A stretch of 64,000 bases of DNA from Icerya purchasi (taxonomy: Eukaryota > Arthropoda > Insecta > Hemiptera > Monophlebidae). Shown here in pieces: positions 37,601 to 46,743 of this stretch. Positions within the stretch are counted from its first letter, which is position 1; each line of letters opens with the position of its first letter. The position numbers and the translations under genes were made by a program. Where the stretch lies: contig CM077116.1 of NCBI GenBank assembly GCA_039619475.1, positions 17,295,443 to 17,359,442 of the forward strand, given 5' to 3'. A model generated the notes under the pieces. That model was not told where the DNA came from and ran no database searches. It saw only the letters and a program-made list of their open reading frames with translations.

Positions 37601-40600
37601 ATGGCTAAATTTGTTTAAACATCCGACGTAGAAAAAGTATTCTGCAACAAATAAACAATTTCAATTTAAATAATGAAAATCACAATCAACGAAAAGTTTA
37701 CAGGTTCACATTACAATGTAGTACTAAGATACAGAATAGAAGTAGCAGTGACAACGCGATAAACTGCGAATTATAAAAAACATATTAATCTATTTTATTT
37801 ATTTGGTAAAATAGACCAATCGAAAGCTTTCCTTTTATTCGATTGACTCTAAACGGATCAAGAATGGAATTATACTATTACAATTAGAGATCGGCCTGGC
37901 GGAACACCGATGATACCATCAGCTTATAAATGTCTAGGTATATTTAAACTCTTCAAACGTAGAGACAACTGTTTTATGAAACATTTTGTTGTTTTTGTAG
38001 TTTTCACATAGATATGTCTTCGGGTGGGTATTTGAAAAAAGTTCGCCCTAGACCAATGGATAGCGCAGAAAACAGAAAGAGCAAAAACTATAAAAAATGA
38101 GAAAAGACAGCTAAGCCATGATAGTCGAGCGCCTGAACTTATTTCATACAAACAAGATAATAACATTTCATTCATGCTCTCTATTTTTTTCTAAACTTGT
38201 ACGAAAAAGTCTGATTTTCTTTTTTTCCTCTTTTTTCTTCTTTTTTTTTTTTCCGGAAAATAATTTGGATAGTAAATCGAGGTTTTAAATAAGAAGTCTT
38301 GAAAAAAGTGCTTTTTTTAATGATTTTTTTATTGGTGCACTATCTAAAAATCGTGTAGAAGATTTTTTCGCAGCATTAGGGTGATCTGATAAAAATTCAG
38401 TGACGTTAATTAGCGTAAAAAGAATAATAATTTCGCGTATGGCCGGGTGTTCCATGAAAATTCATTTTGCGTTGGGTGAATGTCCTGTGCAGAAGTGCCG
38501 GTAAAATAAAATAAAAAAAAAATAATGAAAATTCATACAGCAATCACGGTAGAACGAAGAAGAATTGAAAAAAGGAAAAACTATCTTTTGTCAATTAATT
38601 CCTTATCGGCTAAGTGTGTGTATGTTATATAAATAAGATTAGCGTGCTTTTCCGAAAAACATTGAAATGTTATGTTTAAATGATAAACAAAACTAAGCAT
38701 TAATAATAAACGCTGAAATCTGAAAATTACAACTAAGAATAAAGGTTTAAAATCTAGAAACGTAACTATGGTTTATAGGTGAGTGTCGTACTGCTCGATA
38801 CCGAGCGGCGTTGTCTACCTACTTGCATATTCTAGCTGTACGGCCGTTATTAGTGTTCACGGCAATTATGCTACGCAAGTGTACACGCAAGACTTCACTT
38901 CATACTGATATTATAAATGTTGTTCATTTTTCGATATACTAATGCAGCCGCCCCAAGTGTGTCTGTCTATACTAATCAGCGCGCATATGGTATAGCATAC
39001 GTGGTGCAGTGCCACTGTGCCTTTCACCTGACTATTAGCGGTTATTTAATTTAATTTTTGTAATCATTCTTCCGATTGTACGTGACGTATTATTTTCAAT
39101 TTAGCATTCTACTTTTGAATCATTCGGAATTCCGAGGCTTTTTGTTTGGTCCTGTAACTTCCTCGTAACATAAAATTTAAACGTTTATCCGTTTCGAAGT
39201 ATTGTCTTTTTCAAATAATTTATATAATCACTGTTTTAGAAAGCTATTCGCTGGGCTACTTTTGAGGTGAGACATAACCTCGTCTAATAGATCGTTCACA
39301 AAAAAAGAAATTGTATTTTCGCGGTAAGAAATACTTAGTGAGATACTCGAAAGGACTTAACATCATAAACGACGTTCTTTTCAGAGACATTTTAAAATAA
39401 ACTGCCAAGCCGTAAGCTAACACGAATATATATATATATCTAAATAAGTCTCTCTTTAAACCTAGCAATTAGAAAATCATGTGTACCAGAGGTTTCCGTA
39501 TTTTCGATTTTGAGGTCAACTATGAATGCATAAAATTTTATTTTATTTCGATTTCCCGAACTAGATTTATTATATATTCGAAAGCCTTCGTTTAAAAAGA
39601 TAATTTACCAATCGTTACGAATACATCCACGCTAAGTATATACATATAGCGAAAATTGCGCTAATATCATTCCAATATATTATCTTATATTATTTAATTG
39701 ATATTTTAGTATTATTCGTTCACATACATGTGTATAAAGATATGTGTATTTAAAGTTTTAGCTTGCACATACAAAGTTTAGAAATTTCTTGAAATAAAAG
39801 TGTTTGAACTATTTTAGGATACGGTCCGGCATCTCCGGTAGAATTCGGCGGTAGTCACGAAGCGTCTGCAGAATATGAACAATATAGCAGCAGTCCGTCA
39901 GATTTCGGCAGCCACGGCTCGTACAGCGCCGGTGCACCGAGCTACAGTAATGTAGCGTCCACGTATAAGAGCAGTGGCGGCCCGACTGGACATCAGTCCT
40001 TCGGAAGTGGCGGAGTGCCCAATTACAGAGGTGGCGGCGGTAGCTTTGGCAGTCTAGGAAGTAAAGGTAGCGGCTCCAGCACTAGTTACATTAACATCGT
40101 ACATGGGCCGCCCTCAGGCGGATCTTCGTCCTTCGGAAAAACCAGACCAGCCTATTCCGCTTATTCGGGAATTGGCGGGCCGCAAAAGTCTGCGTATAGC
40201 GGTTCTTCGAACTTTGCCTCTTTGGCCGGATATTCTCCTTCCTCCTTCAACGACGGCACCAAAAGTGGAGCCAATAACTATATAAGTTCTGTTGCCTCCG
40301 GCTATTCCAGCGGGCAAAATGGTCACGGATATAGTTCGCCAACGATTACGGACGGTGCATTTGGTAAAGGCAGCGGCGGATACGGATCCGTGCCGTCCTA
40401 CGCGAGCAGCGCCGAAATCGGATCGCAGTACAGTTCAGCAGGTTCAGATTTCGGAAGCGACGACGTCGGTAGTTACAGTAGCGGAGGTCCGACGTACGTG
40501 TCGGCAAGTTCACCGTATACAAAGAGCGCCATTGCACAACCGCAAGCTAGTTACAGTAATGCAATCACTTCCGGTTACAGTAGTCCTACCGGATCACGAG

Positions 40601-40923
40601 GCAGTGGAGCTTACAGTACTACAAATTTCATCGGGCAAGCTCAGTACAGTGGCAGAATTGGCCATGAATACACACCTCAACGTTATCGAAGCAGCCCCCC
40701 GACCAGTGGCAAGGGTTATGCTAGGTTTGGCAGCAGTAGCGGTCCCGTCGGTTCAACTTATTCTTCCGCTGAAACCAGCCTAGAAAACAGTCCTTTCAGT
40801 GGTAGAGCTCTAAAATCAGGATACGCTCCGTCACCGGTTAGCGCAACTAGTGCGGAAAATGATTTCTCTTTCCCCGACGGCGGCGACTTTAAAGTTCAAA
40901 GTAGTTATTCCGGTACTAGCTGA
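22633..40923 (+). CDS. Secreted Ser/Gly/Tyr-rich structural protein, 3 exons
   Basis: Joining 22633-22644, 25102-25180 and 39818-40923 gives 1197 coding bases (398 residues plus TGA). Residues 1-22 form a signal peptide: MSFS, then the hydrophobic VFSTSFLILVVFCYFGVS, with likely cleavage before EPPPSYG. The mature chain is dominated by Ser, Gly, Tyr and Ala in irregular units such as SGYSS, SYSN, YSSG and AYSG. It has scattered acidic and basic residues and no Cys, Trp or Met. The Rebers-Riddiford chitin-binding consensus is absent, so it is not a CPR-type cuticle protein. It fits low-complexity insect extracellular proteins of cuticle, eggshell, silk or glue. Both introns are GT-AG (2457 bp, phase 0; 14637 bp, phase 1). 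The 4-codon first exon with an intron inside the signal peptide is characteristic of insect cuticle-type genes. The secreted structural role is well supported; the exact tissue is not known. Confidence 0.85.
22645..25101 (+). other. Intron 1 of the structural-protein gene
   Basis: 2457 bp, GT-AG, AT-rich. Open frames within it (for example 23847-24029) have no recognisable domain. No mobile element could be named. Confidence 0.7.
25102..25180 (+). CDS. Structural-protein gene, coding exon 2
   Basis: A strong acceptor (pyrimidine run TTCTTTTTCTTTTCCTTCC followed by AG at 25100-25101) precedes 79 coding bases. The exon encodes the hydrophobic core of the signal peptide and the first mature residues (EPPPSYGA), and ends with G before a GTAAGT donor at 25181. 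Confidence 0.85.
25583..25625. repeat. Short tandem repeat, unit about 14 bases
   Basis: The unit CGTAAATCGTAAGT recurs about three times with small changes. Confidence 0.85.
25760..26735 (+). mobile_element. RNase H-bearing non-LTR retrotransposon, 3' portion
   Basis: The + strand frame begins with TATYNDGSKEPSEVDFAF, a degenerate RNase H T-D-G-S motif, then SESFKLPSFCSIFYEES, which matches the following F-x-L-P-x-x-C-S-I-F-x-A-E segment with the catalytic Glu position kept. Farther on, NLTFFSFSNPAFFHLSVQSS and a decayed C-terminal Cys/His region (ANCRLCFNTI onward) correspond to the copies at 17307-18115 and 42240-42840. The 3' end CTTGGGCTAATGTCC...GACAAATCCCCATT matches the copy at 18450-18980 but lacks a long poly(A). 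It lies in intron 2 of the structural-protein gene in the sense orientation. Confidence 0.65.
29067..29088. repeat. Perfect 22-bp palindrome, C10 followed by G10
   Basis: G, ten C, ten G, then C: a perfect inverted repeat in otherwise AT-rich intron DNA. It could form a very stable hairpin or G-quadruplex-like structure, or be an assembly or sequencing artefact. Confidence 0.9.
32566..32609. repeat. (CA)n microsatellite
   Basis: CA dinucleotide run of about 44 bases with a few CG interruptions. It accounts for His/Thr or Cys/Val runs in overlapping open frames. Confidence 0.95.
34250..35000. repeat. Cluster of diverged direct repeats
   Basis: Three segments (about 34265-34370, 34440-34640 and 34760-34990) share the order TTTCTTxATxATxTATCTGC, then ATATTA/GTATTA, then an A-rich run, then a TCGAACCATT/TCGCGCACCATT block followed by AAAATTTTC-TAAATT. 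Similarity is visible by eye but diverged. This looks like an old interspersed repeat present in several decayed copies. Confidence 0.4.
39818..40923 (+). CDS. Structural-protein gene, coding exon 3 (main exon)
   Basis: The acceptor ATTTTAG ends at 39817. The first two bases GA complete a Gly codon with the G from exon 2. The exon encodes residues 31-398, the whole low-complexity region, and ends at TGA 40921-40923. Its base composition is clearly richer in G and C than the introns around it. No start codon occurs near its 5' end, which supports the spliced model over a single-exon gene. Confidence 0.9.
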
Positions 40924-41407
40924 TTTCTATTTTAAATTTTATATATCATTATCATTAACGCATTTGTTTAACTCTGTCGTTTTAACAGCAGTGTAGAATA
41001 CACACGCAGTGCGGCGAAGAAAAATCTTCTTCTAATGCAACTAGCTCATCTAGCGAGTTATCTATTTAGGCTTGTGTTGTTGTACTGTGTGTGTAGCGAA
41101 AAACGTAATAGTGAAAAAAATTTAATTTTAATTTCAGTACTTCACAGTAGTTCTGCTTAAAAGTTGACCGAGAAACAGTCGATATAGGAAATTCAAATTC
41201 TATACCAGCAAGGAAATGTGATTTTTTGAACAATTGCTAACATATATACGCGGTAATATTTACAGTTGCTTAGGTTGAGTTTAATCAATGTAAAGCTTGC
41301 AAGTAACATTTCAGATAAGTAAAGACTAAAACTGCAGATCAGTAATCAGCGTATGAGAAGTTGAGAGGTCACAACTGTTAAAGTAAGTCTCGCATAGTGA
41401 ACAATGT

Positions 41408-41419
41408 AATAAAAATAAA
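41408..41419 (+). terminator. Polyadenylation signals of the structural-protein gene
   Basis: Two consecutive AATAAA hexamers (41408-41413 and 41414-41419) lie about 485 bases after the stop codon, giving a plausible 3' UTR of about 0.5 kb. Other AATAAA words may be used instead. Confidence 0.45.
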
Positions 41420-41429
41420 TTTAACGAAA

Positions 41430-42235
41430 ATAATCGATTATTCGGCTTTCGTTTGACTGCAGTTCTCGGTCGCATATCATGTACGATGAAATTGGACAAG
41501 TACGGGGGATGCTGGAAAGATGACAGACTATTATAAGATGGTATTGAAACGGCTAATAACAGTAGATTAGATATAAAGTGCGATGGGCTCGAAATTCCAT
41601 GAATACTTTGGTTTCGTTTTTTAATCGCACTTTAACCACCCCAAACCTTAATAGAACTTCAAAAAATATAGTGAAATTCGAACACGACGGTTAACCGCGA
41701 AGTACGGTACAGGTGATTTTCGTTGTGTAGTTTGGCGTTTGAAAATATTTAGGCATCTGTAGAGATATTTTATTAAGTGTACGAAAGATTTCGGTAAGTG
41801 AAAGCGATCAGGCTATTGTGAAAGTACCATATCAGCTTATCGGCTGTTTTTCTGTATTTTCTGCCTTTCAAACGCTTCTCCAATGAATCGATTGAGGGCG
41901 AATTAATACGTGTAGAATATGTCATAGGAAGGAAAACAGGTTATGGTGGAGTAAGAAATATAAGGAAATTCGAGCAGTAAATGATGAAAAAACGTTCTTC
42001 ATCAGTTCAACGGCACCGGTGCAAGAGCGCTAAGAAGAAAAGAAATTGAATTGACTCTTTTTTTTCTTTTTTTTTTCTTATTATTATTAGAAGTATTTGT
42101 ATAGGGCAGAGGGGCGCCGGGAAAGGCCACTGATCCATCGACTCAAAAAATTATTTTTTTAGTAGATTTAGCTTAAAAATAATTACCATTCGATACGTAC
42201 GCCTACGAATGATGTAAAGGAAGCGAGAACAGGAA
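41430..42235. other. Intergenic stretch 3' of the structural-protein gene
   Basis: No gene is supported. A GC-rich patch near 42105-42140 (GGGCGCCGGGAAAGGCCACT) stands out from the AT-rich surroundings and may be part of the neighbouring element's 5' side or another repeat. Confidence 0.4.
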
Positions 42236-42239
42236 TAAT

Positions 42240-42839
42240 CTCGGGGTACTAGGAAAGGATATGGAAAGTGTAATAAAGAATAAATTTAAAAAGATTCCTG
42301 GTCACAACATACTTCCCCTCTCCAAAAGAATGCATGTCACACTTTGTTCGGATGTGTATCCTCGCTCCTTTTCCAATCCTAACTCATTTTACCTTTCTGT
42401 TCAGCCCAGACCTCTTTCTTGCTCTTGGTTCTGTCATTTTCCTACTCTTAAACGTTTTTTCATCATTGCTATCTGCCGTCTGCGGTTCAATCATACTTTA
42501 CTCCCATGCTCATGGCATCGTTTTGCTCTTTTTCCATCCCCTTATTGTCCTTTGCACTCTGGCGACTGTTCCTTCGTTTGTGATCCTGACCACGTGCTGT
42601 TTGAATGTTCCAGTCTTCCCTCTGAACGTAATATCTTGTACATGTAATTATTAAAGCTGAATTTTCCTACTCCATATAGTGCTTCCTATATCTTAGCTTT
42701 GCCGTCATCCAATGTGGTTCCTATTTTTGTCTCTTTTCTGTCATCGATTTCCGACCGGATTAAAAAGTTTAATCTCTAATCTAGTTCAATTATCCTGAGT
42801 AGCTGTTCTTAGTCGGCAAAGTCCAAAAAAAAAAAAAAA
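42240..42839 (+). mobile_element. RNase H-bearing non-LTR retrotransposon, 3' end with poly(A)
   Basis: The + strand frame reads SFSNPNSFYLSVQPRPLSCS, then ICRLRFNHTLLPCSWHRFAL, then PSPYCPLHSGDCSFVCDPDH followed by VLFECSSLPSERN. This is the best-preserved C-terminal Cys/His motif of the family in the window (C-P-L-H ... C ... D-H-V-L-F-E-C), placed after RNase H in Jockey/I-group elements. A 3' UTR and a 15-base poly(A) run (42825-42839) follow. The 3' UTR differs from the 18450/25760 copies, so this may be a sister subfamily. The element is 5' truncated, and RNase H itself is not included. Confidence 0.7.
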
Positions 42840-43169
42840 GAATAAATTAATTTTAAGAAGATTAGAATACATTCTATTCAGTGTGTAAGGTACACATGCA
42901 CGTGTGTTAAGCTAGATGAAGTGGAGAAGTTAGAGAGGGTATGGTAACGAGAGCTGGAAAGAAGGAAATGTAAGCCGGCATAGATTGTACAGGGTGTGTA
43001 AATAAAAGAGATCAAGAAACGAAGGAAGATTAGGGAGAGCATTACCCCTGGCTAACGAGCGCGCAAAAATATACACATAAAGAAACACAGTCAAGTATTA
43101 GTGGATAACTATTTCTCATGGTGTAGCAACATCAACATTCGCGTCGTCCACCAGTAGGATTAAATATAA

Positions 43170-43653
43170 TATAATAAAACAAACTTTAATAACAAACAAT
43201 ATAGATCAATAAATTAGATAAATACCTATTTAGAAACGTTTTCGGGCATAACCCATCATCAGCTAAAACTAACTTAAAGGAAACTTAAAACATACTGAAG
43301 TGAATATAGGGAATACATGTGTATATATAGTAGATGTAAAGAGGAATAAACATAGCAGGTATAAAAATCAATAGGTTGAAAATGCTAATAATTAATATAA
43401 AATATAAAATAAAACAAGAAGATAAAAAGTTAAATTTTTATATTAAACAGTGGATTATTATTATTATTAGGTGTTTGGTCATTTAAAATATTATTTTTAT
43501 ATTTATTTATATAATAATTTTCTGCAATGTTCATATTATTACGTTTTTGTGATAAGTGGCCAGGATGGTTACAGTATTTTCTATTGAATTAGGTTTATGT
43601 TTATTTTTAATTAAATGTTCTGCATAAGTTGATTTTTCTATTTCATTATTAAT
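43170..43653 (-). repeat. Left arm of second Penelope-like inverted repeat
   Basis: This is the reverse complement of 43681-44167 with very few differences (for example one base and a 3-base length change near the centre). It shares the TAATAATAATAAT run and the hammerhead core. Confidence 0.88.
43229..43267 (-). ncRNA. Hammerhead ribozyme motif, left arm of second Penelope-like element
   Basis: Minus strand: stem I TTTAG/CTAAA (5 pairs), core CTGATGA, unpaired U, stem II GGG/CCC with loop TTATG, core GAA, palindromic AACGTT as stem III, then U at the cleavage position. Identical to the right-arm copy. Confidence 0.7.
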
Positions 43654-43656
43654 TGC

Positions 43657-43907
43657 AGATATAAAGAACATATAAAAGCATTTAATAATAATGAAATAGA
43701 AAAATCAACCTATGCAGAACATTTAATTAAAAATAAACATAAACCTAATTCAATAGAAAATACTGTAACCATCCTGGCCACTTATCACAAAAACGTAATA
43801 ATATGAACATTGCAGAAAATTATTATATAAATAAATATAAAAATAATATTTTAAATGACCAAACACCTAATAATAATAATAATCCACTGTTTAATATAAA
43901 AATTTAA
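43657..43907 (+). pseudogene. GIY-YIG endonuclease C-terminal fragment, frameshifted
   Basis: The + strand reads RYKEHIKAFNNNEIEKSTYA, then EHLIKNKHKP, then NTVTILATYHKN; a frameshift near 43790 leads to NIAENYYINKYKNNILNDQT and NPLFNIKI-stop. The R-x-K-E-H...A-E-H-L motif and the closing E-x-x-Y-I segment match the second half of Penelope-like GIY-YIG endonucleases. The GIY-YIG tyrosines would lie upstream and are missing. The left arm repeats the same frame in inverse orientation. Confidence 0.65.
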
Positions 43908-44167
43908 CTTTTTATCTTCTTGTTTTATTTTATATTTTATATTAATTATTAGCATTTTCAACCTATTGATTTTTATACCTGCTATGTTTATTCCTCTTTA
44001 CATCTACTATATATACACATGTATTCCCTATATTCACTTCAGTATGTTTTAAGTTTCCTTTAAGTTAGTTTTAGCTGATGATGGGTTATGCCCGAAAACG
44101 TTTCTAAATAGGTATTTATCTAATTTATTGATCTATATTGTTTGTTATTAAAGTTTGTTTTATTATA
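43681..44167 (+). repeat. Right arm of second Penelope-like inverted repeat
   Basis: Inverse match of the left arm, ending GTTTTATTATA at 44157-44167, where the left arm begins with its complement at 43170. Confidence 0.88.
44070..44108 (+). ncRNA. Hammerhead ribozyme, right arm of second Penelope-like element
   Basis: TTTAG (44070-44074) pairs with CTAAA (44104-44108) as stem I; core CTGATGA is 44075-44081; U44082 is unpaired; stem II is GGG (44083-44085) with CCC (44091-44093); GAA is 44094-44096; AACGTT (44097-44102) is a loopless palindromic stem III; U44103 precedes the predicted cut. The arrangement, including the extra U before stem II, is the same as in the unrelated element at 15753-15800. 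The short stems suggest weak activity as a monomer. Confidence 0.72.
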
Positions 44168-44214
44168 CAGTTTTAACAAACAGGATGTATTCACCTACAT
44201 TTAAATATAATAGT

Positions 44215-46440
44215 AGTGGTGGTAATTCTCCTATTTTACCGTACCGAGTAAGTTTAGTCAACAAACAGATATCGCTAAAATGAAAGCTCCATTGACCGGT
44301 TATTTTATCGAAAACTTGTAATGATATTTTTTAACGCGTTGTTTTGTTTTTTGTGCGATATTTAAATATACGTTGCTCTTCATATAACACGGCATTTCCT
44401 AAAATAATAAGTTTTTTATTTCGTATCATTAATATATATATATATTTATATATATGCATTTTTTTCCCCAATAGCATACTAATCCGAATCCGGAAAATAA
44501 ACAAGTGAATTCAACGGTTGAATCTCTGTTCCATTTCAACACGGTCACGGTTAAGAAGCCATAAAATCGCGTAATTAAGCTGTTTAATAGAGCAGCGCAG
44601 TACGCCACTGAAATAAATTCAAAACAAAATAATCCGTACGTTACGAAAAAAAAAAAAAAAAAAAAAATTACGAAAAAGAAATTGTTAATTAAATTTTAAC
44701 ATAAATGATTAATTCCTTTTACAATATTTTCCGTATTATGCGTTACGTTTCGTTGCATAATATGTGTGTATATATGTATATGTTTGTGTAATTTTTAATT
44801 TTAATTAAGTATCTGTGTGTATTGCTTATGTATATTTGATAATTGTAATAAACTTAAATTATAAATTTTTTCTTTTTTTATTCAACCATTTTTGTGAAGT
44901 TTTCAAAATTTTCGGATAGCTATAATCGAATATCTTTAAGTCGGAGCAAATTATCGACAAAATGCGGACAAATGTAACGGAATTTTCTCTTGTAAGCTCA
45001 TTGTCGAGTACCTCTCGAACTCTATTCGTTTAGCCTAAATCGAAAAAATGAAAAAGCCTTTCCTAAAATTCGGTATTATACGTGATAGCGGTTAAAAACG
45101 TTTTAAAACACACTAGTTTGACAGTTAGTTATTTCTCGTCATCACCAATTTATATTATCATTAATTTATATTATCACTAATCAGTAATGCACAATTTGAA
45201 ATTTTCTGCAGTGGCCCTAATGGTGACACAGATACCTTTAGAAAAAAAGTTGTAGAAATACTAGAGCCAATCTTTATACTCGCTGTTTTCTAAAAGATGT
45301 TCGATTAAAAAAACAAAAAAAGGTAAAAAAAGACACTCTGCATTAAACGTATACCTTTTTTATGTTTTGTTTCGTTTTAGTAACATTAAACTAAAGGGTA
45401 GGTAGGTTTAACACACTATGTAGCTTCATTTTTAAATGTTTCTTTTTTTCTTTTAACCCCCTTCTTAAAGTGCTGCTCAGGAGAGATTAAATCAAAATTG
45501 CGTCTTCCGACAATGAAACTAAACGAAAACCTTAATCTACACTTAACCGTACTACTGGTTTCTACATTATCTCAGCTATCATCTATGAACGCCATATTTG
45601 AATGTATGTTTTTTGCTGCTTTACGTACGTTAGGTAATCATCCAAGTCTCGGTATTACTAATTTTCGTTGGTTTATTACGGAATCTTAATTTATCTAATA
45701 TTATACTGACGGGATTTCTCATAACCGTACTCATCATTGGTCCAGCTTTCCTTGGAAGAATAAGTTTTTTTGTTTATTAATGCGATGCCGAGGTCGCGTG
45801 GATTGTTTATAGTTTTTACTCGAACAGGAAGAGAAAAAAACCGTAATTTCTGCCGTGCAAGCGTATAGAGCGCGGTGAATAATTTAACGATCAAACGATA
45901 GGCAGTATTGTAGTAAGAAGAAATGAATCTAAAACAGCGAACGGACTGTTTGAAAGGATCTGCTTTCTGGAACAGTGGCGAACAGTGAAAAAACTCTAAA
46001 CGGAAACTGGTCTGTTAGTGTAAGAATTACATTTAAATTTAGATTAAAAATTTAGATTAAAAATTAAAATTACAACAGAGTCCTCCGTATTGAGACGATG
46101 AATAAATGTGCACGCGTCCGGCTCCAATGCACACCGACCATTTAATATTATTTCCGTGCCTGTTGTTGGAAATGTAACTTCAGCGCTGAAAAAAAAATTT
46201 CTCTTCTGAAACAGTTTTCTTTTTTCTCTACATTGAATTACTGTTTTTAACTAGCAGGGTTATCACAGTGAAATCTGCCTAGGCTACTCTAAAGGCCGCC
46301 TAACAGTCTGCCATCCTGAATGTATTTCTTCAAAGTGTTATACGATTTGTTGTCTAATATTTTTGATAACGATATGAAAGAGCTTGGTCGGACTGCATTA
46401 AAACTACCACGGCATTCAATTAGAATATGCTGTACTGACG
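44215..46440. other. AT-rich non-coding stretch
   Basis: The stretch holds a poly(A) run at about 44646-44667, a (TA)n patch near 44431-44456, and a short tandem duplication near 45144-45180 (unit CAYTAATTTATATTATCA, twice). No gene is supported. Frames at 45498-45894 lack domains. Confidence 0.5.
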
Positions 46441-46456
46441 GTTATTTTAATTCTGC

Positions 46457-46725
46457 GCAGTATGGAGGTAGCCTTTAGGTTAAGATGCTCAGCTACCAAA
46501 TCAGAGGTCACGAGTTCGAGACTTGTCCGGTTTCGGATTTAAGTCATCCTCGGGCATTGTCCAGCCTGAAATTGAATTGGGGGTACCAGAGAAATCTGGG
46601 AAAGTAAAGGCGACCGAGAGAAAGGAACTGGCCCCCCTATGTCGTTGGGCTGTGTACATTGTGAACCGTAACTTCACAATCCCCCACGTCCTGTCAAGGG
46701 TATGCGACTTAATTTACTTACTTAT
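46457..46725 (+). mobile_element. tRNA-derived SINE, + copy
   Basis: Near its start the element has a Pol III A-box-like TAGCCTTTAGG (46469-46479) and, about 33 bases on, a B-box-like GAGTTCGAGAC (46512-46522), as in a tRNA head. The body contains CAGCCTGAAATTGAATTGGG and ACCAGAGAAATCTGGGAAAG, and the tail ends with ACTTAATTTACTTACTTA. The body and tail match the minus-strand copy at 48497-48757. It is not a functional tRNA gene: the cloverleaf cannot be completed and a non-tRNA body follows. Its 3' end lies about 20 bases from the piggyBac-type insertion. Confidence 0.7.
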
Positions 46726-46743
46726 GGACGCATGTTTTTTTTT

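Larger units (their letters stand above)
25181..39817 (+). other. Intron 2 of the structural-protein gene
   Basis: 14637 bp, GT-AG. It holds a non-LTR retrotransposon fragment (25760-26735, same strand), a C10G10 palindrome near 29078, a (CA)n tract near 32590 and a set of degenerate repeats at 34250-35000. The remaining sequence, including 26750-29060, 29100-32300 and 35000-39800, shows only AT-rich DNA with homopolymers and short open frames without domains. The frames at 32302-32691 (+), 32390-32872 (-) and 32738-33094 (+) are the longest but overlap each other or the (CA)n tract and are not supported. Confidence 0.65.
43160..44212 (+). mobile_element. Second Penelope-like element, inverted arrangement
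   Basis: Arms 43170-43653 (minus sense) and about 43681-44167 (plus sense) are nearly identical inverted copies separated by about 28 bases. Each arm carries the C-terminal part of a GIY-YIG endonuclease frame on its inner side and a hammerhead motif near its outer end. A 12-base direct repeat TTAAATATAATA flanks the whole at 43160-43171 and 44201-44212 and may be the target duplication. Sequence and codon content are far more AT-rich than the element at 13659-15847, so this is a different Penelope-like family. No reverse transcriptase remains. Confidence 0.78.

Noticed and set aside
40292..40783. 163-codon + strand frame overlapping the structural-protein exon
   Set aside because: It lies in an alternative frame of a repetitive GC-richer exon. 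The spliced frame has a signal peptide and correct splice phases, so this one is a shadow.
46457..46530. Possible tRNA gene
   Set aside because: A- and B-box-like words exist but a cloverleaf cannot be completed and the sequence continues into a SINE body found again at 48497-48757.
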